Source: Neocallimastix lanati (nom. inval.)
Taxonomy: Eukaryota > Neocallimastigomycota > Neocallimastigomycetes > Neocallimastigales > Neocallimastigaceae
Direction of reading: 5' to 3'
Assembly (NCBI GenBank): GCA_016946835.1
Contig: JACVTC010000041.1
Location: 707,501-720,000, forward strand
DNA: 12,500 bases
Below the pieces are notes generated by a model, which searched no databases, was not told the origin of the DNA, and was given only the letters and a program-made list of their open reading frames with translations. This document shows positions 1 through 10,288 of the stretch, piece after piece. The translations under genes were made by a program, and so were the position numbers. How positions within the stretch are numbered: position 1 is the first letter of the stretch; each line of letters opens with the position of its first letter.

Positions 1-123
1 AAAGACTGAGATTAAGATTTTAAATATAAAAATATGAACTTTATTCTATTATTTTTGATATAATATTGTTATTTTATTATTTTTATTATTATTATTTTTT
101 AATTATATATTTAGATTAATTTT
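1..123. other. 3' flank of the WIP gene
   Basis: Short A+T-rich stretch directly downstream of the minus-strand WIP stop codon. On the minus strand it contains an AATAAA hexamer (plus-strand tttatt at 40-45) that could serve as the poly(A) signal. The hexamer carries little weight in such A+T-rich DNA. No coding sequence is visible. Confidence 0.4.
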
Positions 124-1108
124 TTAAGCAACTGAATAAGGTGGTGGTCTTGGAAGATCACGTCTAAACCTCCAACGACCTTCCATTTCATATAAATCGT
201 CATTCGATTCTGTAGTTAAACCAGTTCTTGGTTTAATTGATGGTGCAGCTTTTATTGTTGAATTAGGTGCGGTATTACCTCTTGGTGGTGGTGGTGGAGC
301 TTTAGTTCCTGTCTTTGAAGGTACCAATGGAGCATTCCTTTTAGGTGGTGGGGGAGGTGAACTTTTAGGCTTTCTTGCTGGGGGTGGAGGAGGATTAGAA
401 GAACTTATTGGTGGTACAGGTATGGTTCTAGCTGGTGGAGGAGGAGGATTAGAAGAACTTGTTGGTGGTACAGGAATGGTTCTAACTGGTGGTGGTGGAG
501 GATTAGAAGAACTTGTTGGTGGTACAGGAATGGTTCTAACTGGTGGTGGTGGAGGATTAGAAGAACTTGTTGGTGGTACAGGAATGGTTCTAGCTGGTGG
601 TGGTGGTGGATTAGAAGAACTTGTTGGTGGTACAGGAATGGTTCTAGCTGGTGGTGGTGGTGGATTAGAAGAACTTGTTGGTGGTACAGGAATGGTTCTA
701 GCTGGTGGTGGTGGTGGATTAGATGAACTTGTTGGAGGAATAGGAATAGATCTAGATGGAGGATTTAACGATGAATTGGCTTTTGGTGGAAGTGAGGGTG
801 TTGAATTATTTGCTCTTGGTATAGCAGCACCAGTTTTACGAAGTTGTGGCATACCACCAGCAAATAATCCAGCTAATGGATTACCTGGTGGTGGACCACC
901 ACTACTGGCAGATGGTCTATTAGACCCACCCATGCTGCTGCCTCCTGAAGAAATACCACCGATACCTATTCTCAATTTAATTTATATTATTTATTAAATT
1001 GATAAATTACAGTTTATATAAAAATAAATATATTATTATATATTATAAGATATTTTTAACTAAATTAGAATCTTTATAAATATAAAAAGTATAGAAATTT
1101 TTTTCAAT

Positions 1109-1139
<31 letters not shown>

Positions 1140-1549
1140 CCTTTACTATCAATAAATGCAGCACTCCGGTCATTCTTTTCTGAATCCTTTACTTTTCTAA
1201 GTTTTTTACCTTTTTCGATATCTTTTAATAAATTGGTTCTTCCTTTTGTGGAAGGTGGCGGCATACTAACAGTAATTGGTGGTGGTGGTGGTCCTGGGAC
1301 TATAATATTTGTTATCATTTAATTTTTTTATATATAATAATATAATATTTTTATTGGTTAAATTAAAATTTTATATTAAATTTTATTATGTTTATTGTTA
1401 AATTAAATACATTTCATCATTTATTATATATTATATGCAAAAATATATGTTAAAAATTCAGAATAAAATATATATATATATATTATTAAATATTATTTTG
1501 TTTGTATTTTTTCTTCTGTATTACCTGGAGGAGGAGGAGGAGGTACCAT
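124..1549 (-). CDS. wipA: WASP-interacting protein (WIP/verprolin family), three exons
   Basis: Exons read on the minus strand are 1549-1525, 1299-1141 and 965-124; introns are 1524-1300 and 1140-966. The product is 341 residues. WIP proteins bind actin through a WH2 motif and WASP through the C-terminus, controlling Arp2/3-driven actin assembly in the cortex. Seen here: a proline-rich N-terminus (residues 1-24); a WH2 motif at about 28-47 (GRTNLLKDIEKGKKLRKV); a Gly/Ser-rich stretch (IGGISSGG); seven 18-residue proline repeats (134-259); more PPPPP blocks, candidate profilin or SH3 sites; and a C-terminal WASP-binding motif (GRWRFRRDLPRPPPYSVA). Splicing is inferred from phase: the 25-nt exon ends in phase 1 at a GTAATA donor and joins a TATAG acceptor to complete a Val codon. 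The second junction restores a Gly codon. An alternative start at 1318 would give a slightly different N-terminus. The symbol follows Dictyostelium usage and is from memory. Confidence 0.87.
373..750 (-). repeat. Seven 54-bp in-frame tandem repeats (18-residue proline-rich units)
   Basis: Seven head-to-tail 54-bp units each encode TIPVPPTSSSNPPPPPAR or a close variant. Differences are few: SIPIPP in the first unit, Val for Ala in two units, and Ile for Thr in the last. The DNA is nearly identical between the central units, which points to recent expansion by unequal crossing-over or replication slippage. Each unit carries a five-proline block, a candidate profilin or SH3 ligand. The opposite strand is also open through the array because of its composition. 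Confidence 0.95.
966..1140 (-). other. WIP intron 2 with poly(A) next to the donor
   Basis: This intron of 175 nt starts GTAAAA. On the gene strand it contains 27 consecutive A within a few bases of the donor (plus-strand T run 1112-1138), and it ends at ...AATAG. The acceptor AG at 967-966 is chosen because it restores a Gly codon in phase. An earlier AG (972-971) would create a stop. Confidence 0.75.
1525..1549 (-). other. wipA: 25-nt first coding exon of the WIP gene
   Basis: The minus strand reads ATG GTA, then six proline codons, then one G, followed by the GTAATA donor. It is preceded by an A-rich leader typical of dictyostelid starts. Joined to the exon beginning at 1299 it yields MVPPPPPPVPGPPPPP, which resembles the short Pro-rich start before WH2 in WIP proteins. 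Phase agreement and a good TATAG acceptor support it. The competing start at 1318 lies within what this model treats as the first intron. Confidence 0.72.
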
Positions 1550-1620
1550 TTTTTTTATTGTTAATTTTAATATATATTAATTTGTTCTTTTTAGGTAATA
1601 ATTTATTTGTATGTTTATAT

Positions 1621-1653
<33 letters not shown>

Positions 1654-2063
1654 TCTAAAATACTGAAAATTTTTATTTATTATATAAAAAAAAATAATAA
1701 TAAAAATAAAATAAAAATAAAAAACAAAATAAGTTTGGTAATTTATCATATATTGTGTTAATCATTTAAAATTATATATTAATTAAATATTCCTCTATTT
1801 TGCTTTTTTTATTATTTTATTTTTTTTTTTTTATTTCTTTTATTCTTTTTAAAATAATAAACTAGAATTTTTAATTCAATATTTTATTTACATCATAAAT
1901 ATGAATTAATTATTTTTATTATGTTATTTTATTTTTAGTTTATTGTTTATTATTTTTGTTATTTATTATTTAATAATATTTTTTTATTTTTCGTTTCAAT
2001 AATTAATGTGAAAGACTTCAAATAATAAATAAAACATATTAACATTATATTTCTCCCGATGCT

Positions 2064-2102
<39 letters not shown>

Positions 2103-2280
2103 AAAGTTTTATTTATCCATATTTCTTTCTCGTATTAAATTATTATTCATTTGTAGAGTTTAATTTAATTATTTTTTATATTATTAATTATTTTTATGCT
2201 TATTCTTATCATTCATGTCTTTTTTGATACGATTATTTCAATTTGAAATTATTATCTAGTAATTTATATTTTATATAATT

Positions 2281-2395
2281 ATTTGAACATATACATATAC
2301 ATTTTAAATTTATATTATAATAAATTATTTGAACATATTCATATACATTTTATATTATATTATAATTAATTATACATATACATTTTAAATTTATA
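2281..2395. repeat. Degenerate tandem repeat, period 46 bp
   Basis: The block beginning atttgaacat at 2281 recurs at 2327 with a period of 46 bp, including catatacatttt at 2294 and 2340. A third partial copy has catatacattttaaat at 2375. The copies are imperfect. Nothing suggests function; it looks like a local slippage duplication. Confidence 0.75.
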
Positions 2396-3139
2396 TTATT
2401 TAAATGGATATATAACTTTTCGTTTATTACTCCAATAAATGCAATTACATATCATTATTCAATAAATATGATTTTTAAATTTATTTTTACCCTTACAATT
2501 AATATATTTTTTCTTTATAAAAAAACAATAAATATGTTTAAATTTGTTAATTGTAAACAAAATAATAGTTCTATTTTTTTATTTTATTATTAAAAAAAAA
2601 AAAATATAGAAAAAAAATTTTTATTAAAATATGTAATATATAAAAATATTATAAAATAAAATTTAAAATAATAATATAATAATAATAAAATTATTTTAAT
2701 TTTATATTTGATTATATTATTTTATATTATATAATTATATTATTTATTTATTCTTTTATTATTTTATTCTAATTATTTTTTATTCAATAACTATGTAAAA
2801 CAATATTTTATGAATATTTTTTAAATATTTTATAGTTTTATACATTTTTATGAATTGTTTCTATTATTTTATATAATATATTTATTGATTAACAATTTTA
2901 ACTTTTATAACTTGAAAAATGGTAATAGTTTTTATTAGTGTTAAAAAAATATTTATATTATTAATAATTTTTCATTAGTATATACTTTTTTTTTATAACC
3001 ACATTTCGAAATAATTAAACTACTAATCGAAAATATGTGATTAAAATTTTATTTGTTATAAAATATTTAATTTCAATTTTTTTTTTTTTTTTTTTTTTTA
3101 ATAAAAATAAATTTTTATGATATATAATCGGTTAATATT

Positions 3140-3171
3140 AATATTAAAGAAAAATAATATTAAAGAAAAAT
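3140..3171. repeat. Perfect 16-bp tandem duplication
   Basis: The unit aatattaaagaaaaat occurs twice in direct succession without mismatch. It lies in intergenic DNA and no function can be inferred. Confidence 0.9.
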
Positions 3172-3844
3172 AAAAAAAAAATCAATTAATTCTAGTTGAA
3201 AATAAAATTTTAATTTATTAAAATAGTATTGACCTATAAAAATTATTATATATGAATAAAATAAATTTAAATAATTGAAATAAATTAAATAAAAATAATA
3301 TATTTATATATAATTGTAATAAATAAATGAATGAATAAATAAATAAAACAGGAAAAATAAAAAATATATATACAAAGAATAAAGTAATAATAATAAATAA
3401 ATAAATAAATAAATAATAAAATAATATAATAATATAATAATAATAATATAGTAATAATAATATAATAATAATATAACAATATAAAATAAAAATTAGATTC
3501 TCTTGATATATTGATTAATATATTATACCATTACTGGAATTATTCCAAAAACAAGAATTAGCAGTATGTTAAACCTGCACTATTCTTTTACATAATTAAC
3601 ACATTTATTATTATATTTTAGTTTTATAAAATTATTGTATTTTTAATTATTTAATTAAATAAAACGAACATTTTTATTGGTCAATTTATTATTTTTCTTC
3701 TTTTTATAAAAATAAAATTTACCAAAATATTTAAATGGTTTTTTTATTTCATAAAGTTTTTTTAAGGTTTGTTCAACTATATATATTTGAATTCCATTGA
3801 GCTACTTTGGATAAAATTGATTTTGGCAAATATTTTCAATTGAC

Positions 3845-4067
<223 letters not shown>

Positions 4068-4136
4068 TGAAATAAATAATTAATATTTAAATCCAATAAA
4101 ACATAATATTTTATTTTATACTTCCTATATGATATA

Positions 4137-4304
4137 TCATTTATTTTTTTTTTTATTGATATATACCTCTTTGATAATTCCTATCATTTCTTCAATATTT
4201 CTATTATTAATGAAATAAATTATTTTTTATATTAAATTTCTTTTTACAACAATATATTTTAATAATATATTATTAACTTCTTCAATTCCTTGAAATGAAT
4301 CCAT
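4137..4304 (-). pseudogene. Possible relic of a small gene (56 codons, one internal stop)
   Basis: On the minus strand an ATG at 4304 after an A/T-rich leader opens a frame beginning MDSFQGIEEVNNILLKY, which stops at codon 26 (TAA). The same frame then continues as KIIYFINNRNIEEMIGIIKE to a TGA ending at 4137. The composition is mixed (Asp, Glu, Gln, Gly, Met), unlike the Ile/Tyr/Phe strings around it. I tried to remove the stop with an intron (GTTG or GTAA donor near codons 19-20, AATAG acceptor before GAAATATT), but the phase does not match. I do not recognise the family. It may be a decayed gene end or chance. Confidence 0.25.
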
Positions 4305-4693
4305 TCTAAATAATATTAAAAATTTTTAAAATAACATTATATATATACTAATTATAAATTATTTGTTGGGTATGTCTAATTAGGATAAAAATATTAATAA
4401 TTTATTTGTATAATACTATTTACTATATAATTGTTTATAAATAATTATTTTATTATATTTTGTTAAAATATAATTATTTACACATAATTATTTTATTTTA
4501 TTTTATTAGAATATAAGATATTATATATATTATACACATATATTATTAAATATATTAGGCTGAATTTTAAAATTTAATTATAATTTATTAAAAAAAATAA
4601 ATAATAAAAAAAAATTTTTTTTACTGAAGTAATTTTGATAATTTTTAAAAAAAGAATTAAAAATATATTCAAACAAATATATTATTATAATCT

Positions 4694-5439
4694 ATGAATT
4701 TTAATAATAATAATAATAATAAAGATAATAATATCAATTATTATATAAATCAGGCTAGTAGTAATGGGCCATATTATCAATTTCAATTTGTACCCCCTCC
4801 TAAATTACCTTTTCAAAACAATATACCCAGTACTTTAAAAGATGGTTTAACTGGTAATGGAACAACCACAACTTCAACTATATTAAATCAAAGTAACTCT
4901 CAAAGCAGTTATTTAAATTATTTTAATTATACTAATATAACAATACCTAAAGTAAATGATATTCAAAACCCAATTTCATTTAATTCTGCAAATGTTAAAC
5001 AGGAAGAAATAAAAAAAGATATTGAAAGTGATTTAAAAAATAAAAATCAAATTATAAAAAATCCATACCTTTTGAATTATATTGAAAAAGATAAAAAGTG
5101 GTTTGAAAAATGGTATACTAACGAAGATAAGAATAATATTAATGAAATAAATTCCTTTAAGAAAGTTAAATATTTGGATGTAATTAATTCGTTTTTAGAA
5201 GTCTACAAGAATATTGAAGAAATGAAAAAAATTAAAAATCAATTAGAAAATAAAGAAGATCCTAAAAAAATTGAACTTTCATTATCCAATTTTAACGAAA
5301 AAATAAATAAATTTAATTCTTTAAAGGTATAAAAAAAAAAAAAAAAATTAAATATATATATATATATATATATATAATAATTATTATTAAAAAATTAAAA
5401 ATGCAATATTTCATTATTATTAGCATTATTATTATATTG

Positions 5440-5483
<44 letters not shown>

Positions 5484-6670
5484 AAAAATAATTTAATATG
5501 CAGAAATTTAATTTTGAATTTTTTATTATTTACTTTTTAGGATTCTATATCAACAAAACTTAAAAATCTTAATAATGTAAATTCAATTTCTAATTGGAAG
5601 TTTAAAAAAAATAAAATGAAAAAGAAAAGAGTATGTTAAAAATGTTATGTTATTCTAAATATTTTACAATCAATTTTGTTATATTTTGTTAATACTTAAA
5701 ATATTTCAAAATTAAAATTGTAATTTATGTTAATTTTTTTTTTTTTTTTACAAAAATACAAAAATTTTATGTCTTGTAGTCTCATGAAAAAAAGAAATCA
5801 AAAATTAAAGAATTAATAATTGAAGAAAAATCTAAAGTAGATAATAATAAAGATAATCATAAAGAACTTGAAATAAAAGATATGAATTACTCAAAAGATA
5901 TAAATAATAAATCTACAAGTAAAATAAAGGAAAAAGTATATAATAAACCAATTTACTAATTTATCATATTTCAATAGTATATATATTTTATAATTTCAAA
6001 AATATATATATATATTTAATAATGTATTATTTATATTTATATACTTTTTATATATGCATATAAATTTAAAAGGAATTATTTAATATTGATAGTTTGATTA
6101 AAAAACAAAGAACTGAGAAAAATTTAGATTTAATCGATTGTCAGAATTTGATTGACATGATTCAAAAGCTACAAAAAATTAGAAATATTAGAAGATCAAA
6201 GGAAGTAAAAAGGCAAAATATTTCATTCTTTGAAAATAACCCTGAAATATTAAAGATCGAAGAAAGAATTGAAGCACTTAGTGAAGCAATTAAACCAATA
6301 AAGAGAAAAAAGAAAAAAAATAAAACTAATCATAATACTAATACTAATATTAATAATGTTAAAAAGGATATAAATAATTATAATGACAATGTAACCCGAA
6401 ATTCATTGTTATTAAATACCCAAGTTGAAAATAATATTAAAAAGAATTTTAATATTCCAGTAAATAAAGCGCCTATAGCAATTAAAAAAAGAAAAATTTA
6501 TCATTTTACCGAGAAAAATAGAAAATTATTGAAAATTAAATGTGAACCCTATAGCAATATTTATGAATATTTTAATAATACCAAATTAACCATGAAATCA
6601 TTAATATACATAAGGTAATAGTAACAATATTATTAATATTAAAAATAATAATATCAATAGTGTTAATAGT

Positions 6671-6756
<86 letters not shown>

Positions 6757-7122
6757 TACAATGATATTGGTAATAATGATAATATATATATATATATATA
6801 TATATTTATTTATTTATTTATTTATTTGTATTTATTTGAATCTATAGGAAAGAGTGGGACAGGTATATTGTTAAAGAAGGTGGAACCTCAATACCTCCTC
6901 ATTTTGTTAAACCAGGTAAAATACATATGTTTATTTTATTTTAAAATATTTAATTGTAAATTTAACATTTCTTATTTCTTGTTTTTTATTTATTTACTTA
7001 TTTATTTATTTATTTATGTATTTACTTATTTATTTTGATATACTTATTTATATTTTATTATTGAAGATCCACCCGCTTCAATTTATTGGGCTCAATATTT
7101 AGTTAATGAAAACAAAAAGTAA
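4694..7122 (+). CDS. pdcd7: PDCD7 / U11-59K-like minor spliceosome protein, six exons
   Basis: Exons are 4694-5326, 5541-5630, 5780-5935, 6073-6614, 6848-6915 and 7067-7122, encoding 514 residues; phases agree at all five junctions. PDCD7 (U11/U12-59K) is a nuclear protein of the U11/U12 di-snRNP, which recognises U12-type introns. Seen here: an Asn-rich start with a proline patch (FVPPPKLPF, about 32-41); a Lys/Glu-rich predicted helical middle, including LIDMIQKLQKIRNIRRSKE and ILKIEERIEALSEAIK; basic nuclear-localisation-like clusters (KRKKKKNK); and a C-terminus built from three exons. The C-terminal residues read LIYIRKEWDRYIVKE...GTSIPPHFVKPDPPASIYWAQYL. This follows the family ending: an IR-x-x-WD-x-(Y/F)-(L/I)-V core, then a Pro-flanked aromatic segment and a final Ser-x-x-Trp-Ala. 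The N-terminal half has no recognisable family match. Identification rests on the last 45 or so residues; the exon structure is surer than the name. Confidence 0.75.
5445..5481 (+). repeat. 37-nt poly(A) in intron 1 of the PDCD7-like gene
   Basis: An uninterrupted A run lies inside the intron at 5327-5540, which also contains an (AT)n run near 5350-5376. Such tracts are common in introns of this genome type. Confidence 0.9.
6615..6847 (+). other. Intron 4 of the PDCD7-like gene, full of (AAT)n and (AT)n
   Basis: The donor is GTAATA and the acceptor TATAG. The intron holds an (AAT)n array at about 6677-6755, (AT)n at about 6781-6804 and a TTTA run. The intron is supported because it joins AG to G, making the Arg codon of the conserved IRKEWDRY motif. 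Without splicing the upstream frame ends two codons past the exon. Confidence 0.85.
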
Positions 7123-8277
7123 AAATAATTAGTTTTTATGAACCTATTATGAACCTATTATTTTTATTCATAATTCTATGATTTATTAGTCAAATATGAA
7201 GAAAAAAAATCAGTTTAATATTTCAATCATAGTTTTTTTATAAAATTAGAATTATATAAATAAATAAAACTGTATTATTTTAGAAATATTAAATGATTTA
7301 GTAATTATTTATTATTAATTATTAATTATTAATTATTTATTTATTTGTTTATTTTTCTTTTTTTATATTAATATATATATCATTTTTATTATTAATATTT
7401 TTTCTAAGGTAATTAATATGACATCTTTTTGTAAATAGAAATTAATATATTAAAAAAAAAAAAAAATAATAAAAACAATGTTTAAATTATTTCGAAATTC
7501 TATTTGACAGAATTTAATTTATTTGTATAATAATAAATAAAGTTATTTAATATATATTTATATTAAAACTAAAGTTTTACAGGATTTATTATTTATTTAT
7601 TTTTTTATAATAAAATGAAAATTTTAAAAATAAAAAAATAAAATAAACAAAACGCATAGTAAAAATCAATCAAAAATAATAGAATTAAGGAAATAAATAT
7701 ATAATAATAAAATATATAAATAAAAAAAAAAGGAGGAAGATAAAATTCATAATTTATTTGAACTACATCGTTAAATATAATTACATTAAAAAACAACTTT
7801 TATATTTGAAGAGAATATTTCGGGGAAATATTATATATATATATCAAATAATATTATTAAAAAGTTATTGAAAAATTCAAAATTGAAAACTTGTAAAAAG
7901 AAAAAGCTATACATATAATTTTTTAAAATAAAGAATTTTTATTTGTAAAAGTATTTTTTTTTTTTTTTATTTATTTATTTATAACATTAAATAAATATTA
8001 GAAACAAATTAAAGATATATATTATTACAAAATCGTATTAATATTTTTAAAATAAAAAATTAATAAAGAATATATATATATATATAATATATATTTTATA
8101 TATATATATATTTTTTTCAATTTTTTAATAAAAAGAATATAATTAAATATTTATATATATATTTATATATTTATTTTTTATTTTTATATTGAAAAATAGC
8201 ATTAATATTAATTATCAAATAAAGTAAAAAAAAAAAAAATCATAGATAAATATATATATAATATCAAGTTAAGGAAA
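7123..8277. other. Intergenic region, PDCD7-like gene to DHHC gene
   Basis: It contains the 3' flank of one plus-strand gene and the promoter of the next. AATAAA occurs at 7263-7268, a possible poly(A) signal. Small features include an 11-bp duplication (atgaacctatt twice, about 7138-7159), TTAATTA-type repeats near 7310-7337 and (AT)n runs around 8070-8110. A 63-codon minus-strand frame at 7605-7796 is mostly Phe/Ile/Tyr and not convincing. A-rich leader sequence (A13 at 8227-8239) precedes the DHHC start codon. No RNA gene is visible. Confidence 0.6.
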
Positions 8278-10257
8278 ATGGCTTTACTTTGGTCATCAAC
8301 AAAAGAAAATTTTAAGACAATTGTTGAAACAATTGCTCAAAAGTTTATGAAACTTATGGGATTATTTTTAATGTGTCTTGTTGTTATCCTATTTTCAATA
8401 GCGCTATATGCTTACTTTTCAACATTACTACCTTCAGAATTAGATTATTTCTTTGGTACTGAACCCAAATTATCAAGAACTATATTTGCTTCAATACAAT
8501 CCATATGTAGTATATATCTTGTTATTCTTATGTTATTCAATTACTATCAATGTTTAACTACAGATCCAGGAACAGTTGATAAACAACAATATTTACGTTG
8601 GAAGAAAATTGATAATTATTTAAAAAAGCAACAGGAAAGAAATCAACAAAATGAAGAAAATGCAAATCAAAATAATGATGAAACTCTTGAAATTCAAAGT
8701 TCCTCAAGTACATATTTAAATATACCGAACGAACAAGATAATATTGTCATTGATATAGAAAAAGACGAGGAACAACAATTATTAAATGATGATTTTGATG
8801 AAAATGTAATTATTAACACTTAAAAAAAAAAAAAAAAAAAAAAATTAACGTATATGAAAAAAAAAATTAAATTTTAATTTAAATTTAATAATAAACTAAA
8901 TATAATATTCATTTTAATTATAATAAGATGGATATAGATGCTTGTATGGAGGAATTAGGAGATTTTCCAGATTATAGTAATATGTTCATATGTAAAAATT
9001 GTATGTATTATATGAATTATTTATTTAATAATTGATATAATTTCAATTTTATACAAATTAAAAAATAATATATTTATTTTATTTAACAAATAATTTTTAT
9101 ATAAATATTTTTAGGTAAAGTAGCAAAACCTCCTAGGACTCACCATTGTAAAATTTGTAACAAGTAATTTTGATTTAAAATTCAATAATAATAAATATAA
9201 ATTAAATAAAATATAATAATAATAATTTTATAATATATATATATACAAACCTTATTTAAAAATTATTAAAATAGATGCCAACTAAGAATGGACCATCATG
9301 TAAGTATAATAAATAAATATATATTATTTTTGTATAATGAATAATCATTTAATAAAATACCAATTTCTGATTTATTTAAATATTTATATATATTAAATAA
9401 ATTAATAAATATTTATTTAATTATTTTATTTACACTTATTAATAGTGTCCTGTAAGTATATAAATATGAAAATAAAAAATTTTAAAAGTATTATTATTAT
9501 ATAATAATCAATATTTAATGTTCAAAATTTTATATTTTATCAAATATATGAAATAAAAAAAATTTTTAATAGTGGGTTAATAATTGTGTTGGATATTACA
9601 ACCATAGATACTTTGTTTTATTCTTACAATATTTGTTTATTGGTAATTTATACTTCGCATTATTATCAATAAACCCAATATATGAAGCATATAAAAAAGT
9701 TCAGGTAAAATTCATATATATATATATATTTTAATATATTATTAATACATTCTCTTTATTTTAATTATATTTTATTTAAAATAAATAATAGAATAATATA
9801 ATCCCATTTGAAACAATTCCGGAATTATTCTTATTTTTTATTATTATTTTGAATATATCTTTAATATTCTGTGTTGGTGGATTATACTTCTTCCATTTGT
9901 ATTTATTACTAACAAGTAAATAACATTAATTTTTTTTATTTTTAATAATACATATATATATATATATATATTTATTTTATCAGTTTATAACTAAAATATG
10001 TAAATTTATATATTAATTATTTATATTATTAAGATCAAACTACTATTGAATATAGTGAAAATGAATATTATAATAAGGAAGCAAAAAAAGATGGAAACGT
10101 TTTTGTAAATGAATTTGATTTAGGATATAAAACAAATTTTAAAATGTTCTTTAATATTGGTATAAAAACGTAAATATTTAAAAAAAAAAAAATTTATACT
10201 AAAACATTTAATATACTATATATAATATTAAATAAAATATTAATATATTATTGTTAC

Positions 10258-10288
<31 letters not shown>

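Noticed and set aside
422-997. 191-codon plus-strand frame of Gly/Leu/Glu repeats
   Set aside because: It is the antisense shadow of the 54-bp proline repeats of WIP. The minus strand carries WH2 and WASP-binding motifs, and the plus frame has no family features.
1435-1761. 108-codon plus-strand frame rich in Leu/Ile/Tyr/Lys
   Set aside because: Low-complexity translation of A/T DNA. Its only unusual part (EEEEEVP) is the antisense of the WIP first exon.
3285-3479. 64-codon minus-strand Tyr/Ile frame
   Set aside because: Simple-sequence A/T DNA with no start context, splice partners or recognisable motif.
6826-7038. 70-codon plus-strand frame over PDCD7-like exon 5
   Set aside because: Wrong frame. 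The conserved KEWDRYIVKE sequence lies in another frame, which splices in phase on both sides.
7605-7796. 63-codon minus-strand frame with NVIIFNDVVQINYEFYLPPF
   Set aside because: The first third looks mildly protein-like, but the rest is Phe/Ile/Tyr string. No splice signals or family match were seen.
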